Of a DNA stretch of 40,377 nucleotides, positions 39,743 to 40,377 are shown in pieces. The stretch is from a virus. The stretch spans positions 1-40,377 of IMG/VR virus record IMGVR_UViG_3300022213_000016; one strand, 5' to 3'. The stretch's first letter is position 1, and each line of letters begins with the position of its first letter. The notes beneath the pieces were generated by a model. It was not told where the DNA came from, searched no databases, and saw only the letters and a program-made list of their open reading frames with translations. The position numbers and the translations under genes were made by a program.

Positions 39743-39933
39743 GACGCCCCCAATGCTCCAACCGAAGTTAAACTCTCATGTCGCTTCTTCTGTTCCTCAA
39801 GCTTCATCTTCTTGGCGTAGGCCTTCTCAAACCACTCCAACGTTTCGTGTGAGACTTTGCCTTCATGTCGAAGAGCCCTCGCCGTCTCGGTAACCTCTCG
39901 CCCCCGATATTTTCTCTCGTCATGCTCGTCCAT
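39739..39933 (-). CDS. Small helical protein upstream of terL
   Basis: 64 residues, charged and helical ('TETARALRHEGKVSHETLEWFEKAYAKKMKLEEQKKRHESL'). Overlaps genes on both sides. Function unknown. Confidence 0.6.
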   Translation of the reverse strand: MDEHDERKYRGREVTETARALRHEGKVSHETLEWFEKAYAKKMKLEEQKKRHESLTSVGALGAS

Positions 39934-40039
39934 ATCGTCGCTCCGTTATTTCATCAAGATGTTCATTGCAGAGATAGCACGTCTTGTCTTGCTGAAAGCA
40001 GTACCAGATCATACACGAAAAGCAGAGTAGATACTTCAT
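39920..40039 (-). CDS. 39-aa CxxC/CxxC peptide
   Basis: ATG 40039 overlaps the HTH gene's TGA, with GGGGAGAG five bases upstream. MKYLLCFSCMIWYCFQQDKT is followed by CYLCNEHLDE, giving two CxxC pairs, a probable rubredoxin-type zinc site. Overlaps the next gene by 14 bases. Function unknown. Confidence 0.55.
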   Translation of the reverse strand: MKYLLCFSCMIWYCFQQDKTCYLCNEHLDEITERRYGRA

Positions 40040-40377
40040 ACAATCTCTCCCCTGTCTCGGAGTTTATCTTTGCCAGCACCACGAACTAACATGCGCCCAC
40101 GCAGGACACGTAAATCATGCAAGCTGAGCAACCGAATCCGGCTGTACTGTCCTTTACGAACCATCGTCCTGCGATATACAGGCGGGTCCAGTTGCGGCTT
40201 GCAGACCTTCAGGAGCCAGCGAATGTACTCCTTGGTACATGGAAGTGCGGCGGCAGCCCAGTCAAGGTCTACCATCGGGCCGAACTTCTCCTCGCCGGTT
40301 ACGATTGATAACACAAAGTTCACTGGCTTCCCGAAGTGTCTAGAACTCGGATGCCGTTGAGCACGTTCGACTTGATT
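40036..40377 (-). CDS. Helix-turn-helix (MerR/excisionase-like) protein, C-terminal part
   Basis: C-terminal part of the 145-aa protein whose start lies at 237. The stretch LDWAAAALPCTKEYIRWLLKV looks like a helix-turn-helix. It is followed by a segment with the pattern YRR...KGQYSRIR..SLHDLRVLRGRM, which resembles the wing and C-terminal helix of MerR/excisionase-type winged-helix proteins. Its TGA (40038-40036) overlaps the ATG of the next gene. Two small genes separate it from terL, so it could be a packaging-associated DNA-binding protein (an alternative small terminase) or a late regulator. The function is inferred from the fold only. Confidence 0.65.
   Translation of the reverse strand, partial: NQVERAQRHPSSRHFGKPVNFVLSIVTGEEKFGPMVDLDWAAAALPCTKEYIRWLLKVCKPQLDPPVYRRTMVRKGQYSRIRLLSLHDLRVLRGRMLVRGAGKDKLRDRGEIV
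40237..40377. repeat. Terminal direct repeat, right copy (contig overlap)
   Basis: This is the right-hand copy of the 141-base end repeat, equal to 1-141 except at 40251 (C instead of T at 15). If the overlap is collapsed, the genome is about 40,236 bp. The length of 141 is also a common assembler k-mer size, so the repeat may be purely an assembly product. Confidence 0.95.

Noticed and set aside
1-40377. tRNA genes, integrase, repressor, reverse transcriptase/DGR, single-subunit RNA polymerase
   Set aside because: I looked for their typical motifs (T-loop, Tyr/Ser recombinase residues, YxDD, T7 polymerase motifs) and found none.

Overview
The window is an essentially complete genome of a tailed bacteriophage (about 40.2 kb of unique sequence) with a podovirus-type, T7-like virion module. 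The first 141 bases recur at the end (1-141 = 40237-40377, one mismatch). A 145-codon gene reads through the joint, so the sequence is a circularised or circularly permuted contig cut inside a gene. The virion genes follow the T7 pattern: head-tail connector portal, scaffold, capsid, two tail tubular proteins, three or four internal virion proteins, and fibres with a shared N-terminal adaptor. There is no T7-type RNA polymerase, no integrase and no recognisable lysogeny repressor. Transcription therefore probably depends on host RNA polymerase plus a phage sigma-like factor. A 3TM-type holin with a signal-less GH24 lysozyme suggests a Gram-negative host; this is inference.

Layout. (1) 3414-19468, plus strand: one long, tightly overlapped early/middle array. 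It begins with a block of small unknown proteins (3414-7082). Next comes a sigma-like zinc-ribbon protein (7188-7838), then replication and recombination: TOPRIM primase, UDG-like/exonuclease/PolA DNA polymerase, Cas4/RecB-like nuclease, DnaB-like helicase, endonuclease VII. Last are nucleotide-metabolism and modification genes: metallophosphoesterase, nucleoside deoxyribosyltransferase-like, dATP/dGTP diphosphohydrolase N-domain-like, glycosyltransferase. (2) 39742 down to 19514, minus strand: packaging (TerL), portal, scaffold, capsid, tail tube, internal proteins, two tandem fibres, and a lysis cassette (lysozyme, 3TM holin, XhlA-like) that ends convergently with the early array at a strong hairpin (19479-19507). 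(3) On the circle the late operon starts further upstream, at 3152: a small exported protein, a small-terminase-like protein (2550-2954), a short membrane peptide, a virion-like 98-aa protein, a secreted parallel beta-helix protein and a helix-turn-helix protein that crosses the contig joint, then TerL.

The two transcription units diverge from about 3258-3304, where an inverted TTGAC pair could supply both -35 boxes. Between the start of the late operon and its second block lies the most striking non-coding DNA (about 2046-2340). It holds three TACGTAG repeats exactly 15 bp apart, five TAGTAA repeats at 30/30/21/31 bp (helically phased), and an AT-rich hairpin. A related ACTAGTA/AT hairpin recurs at 7079-7170, just upstream of the sigma-like gene. 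This pair of regions, together with the sigma/zinc-ribbon protein, is my best candidate for a new replication, packaging or transcription-control system.
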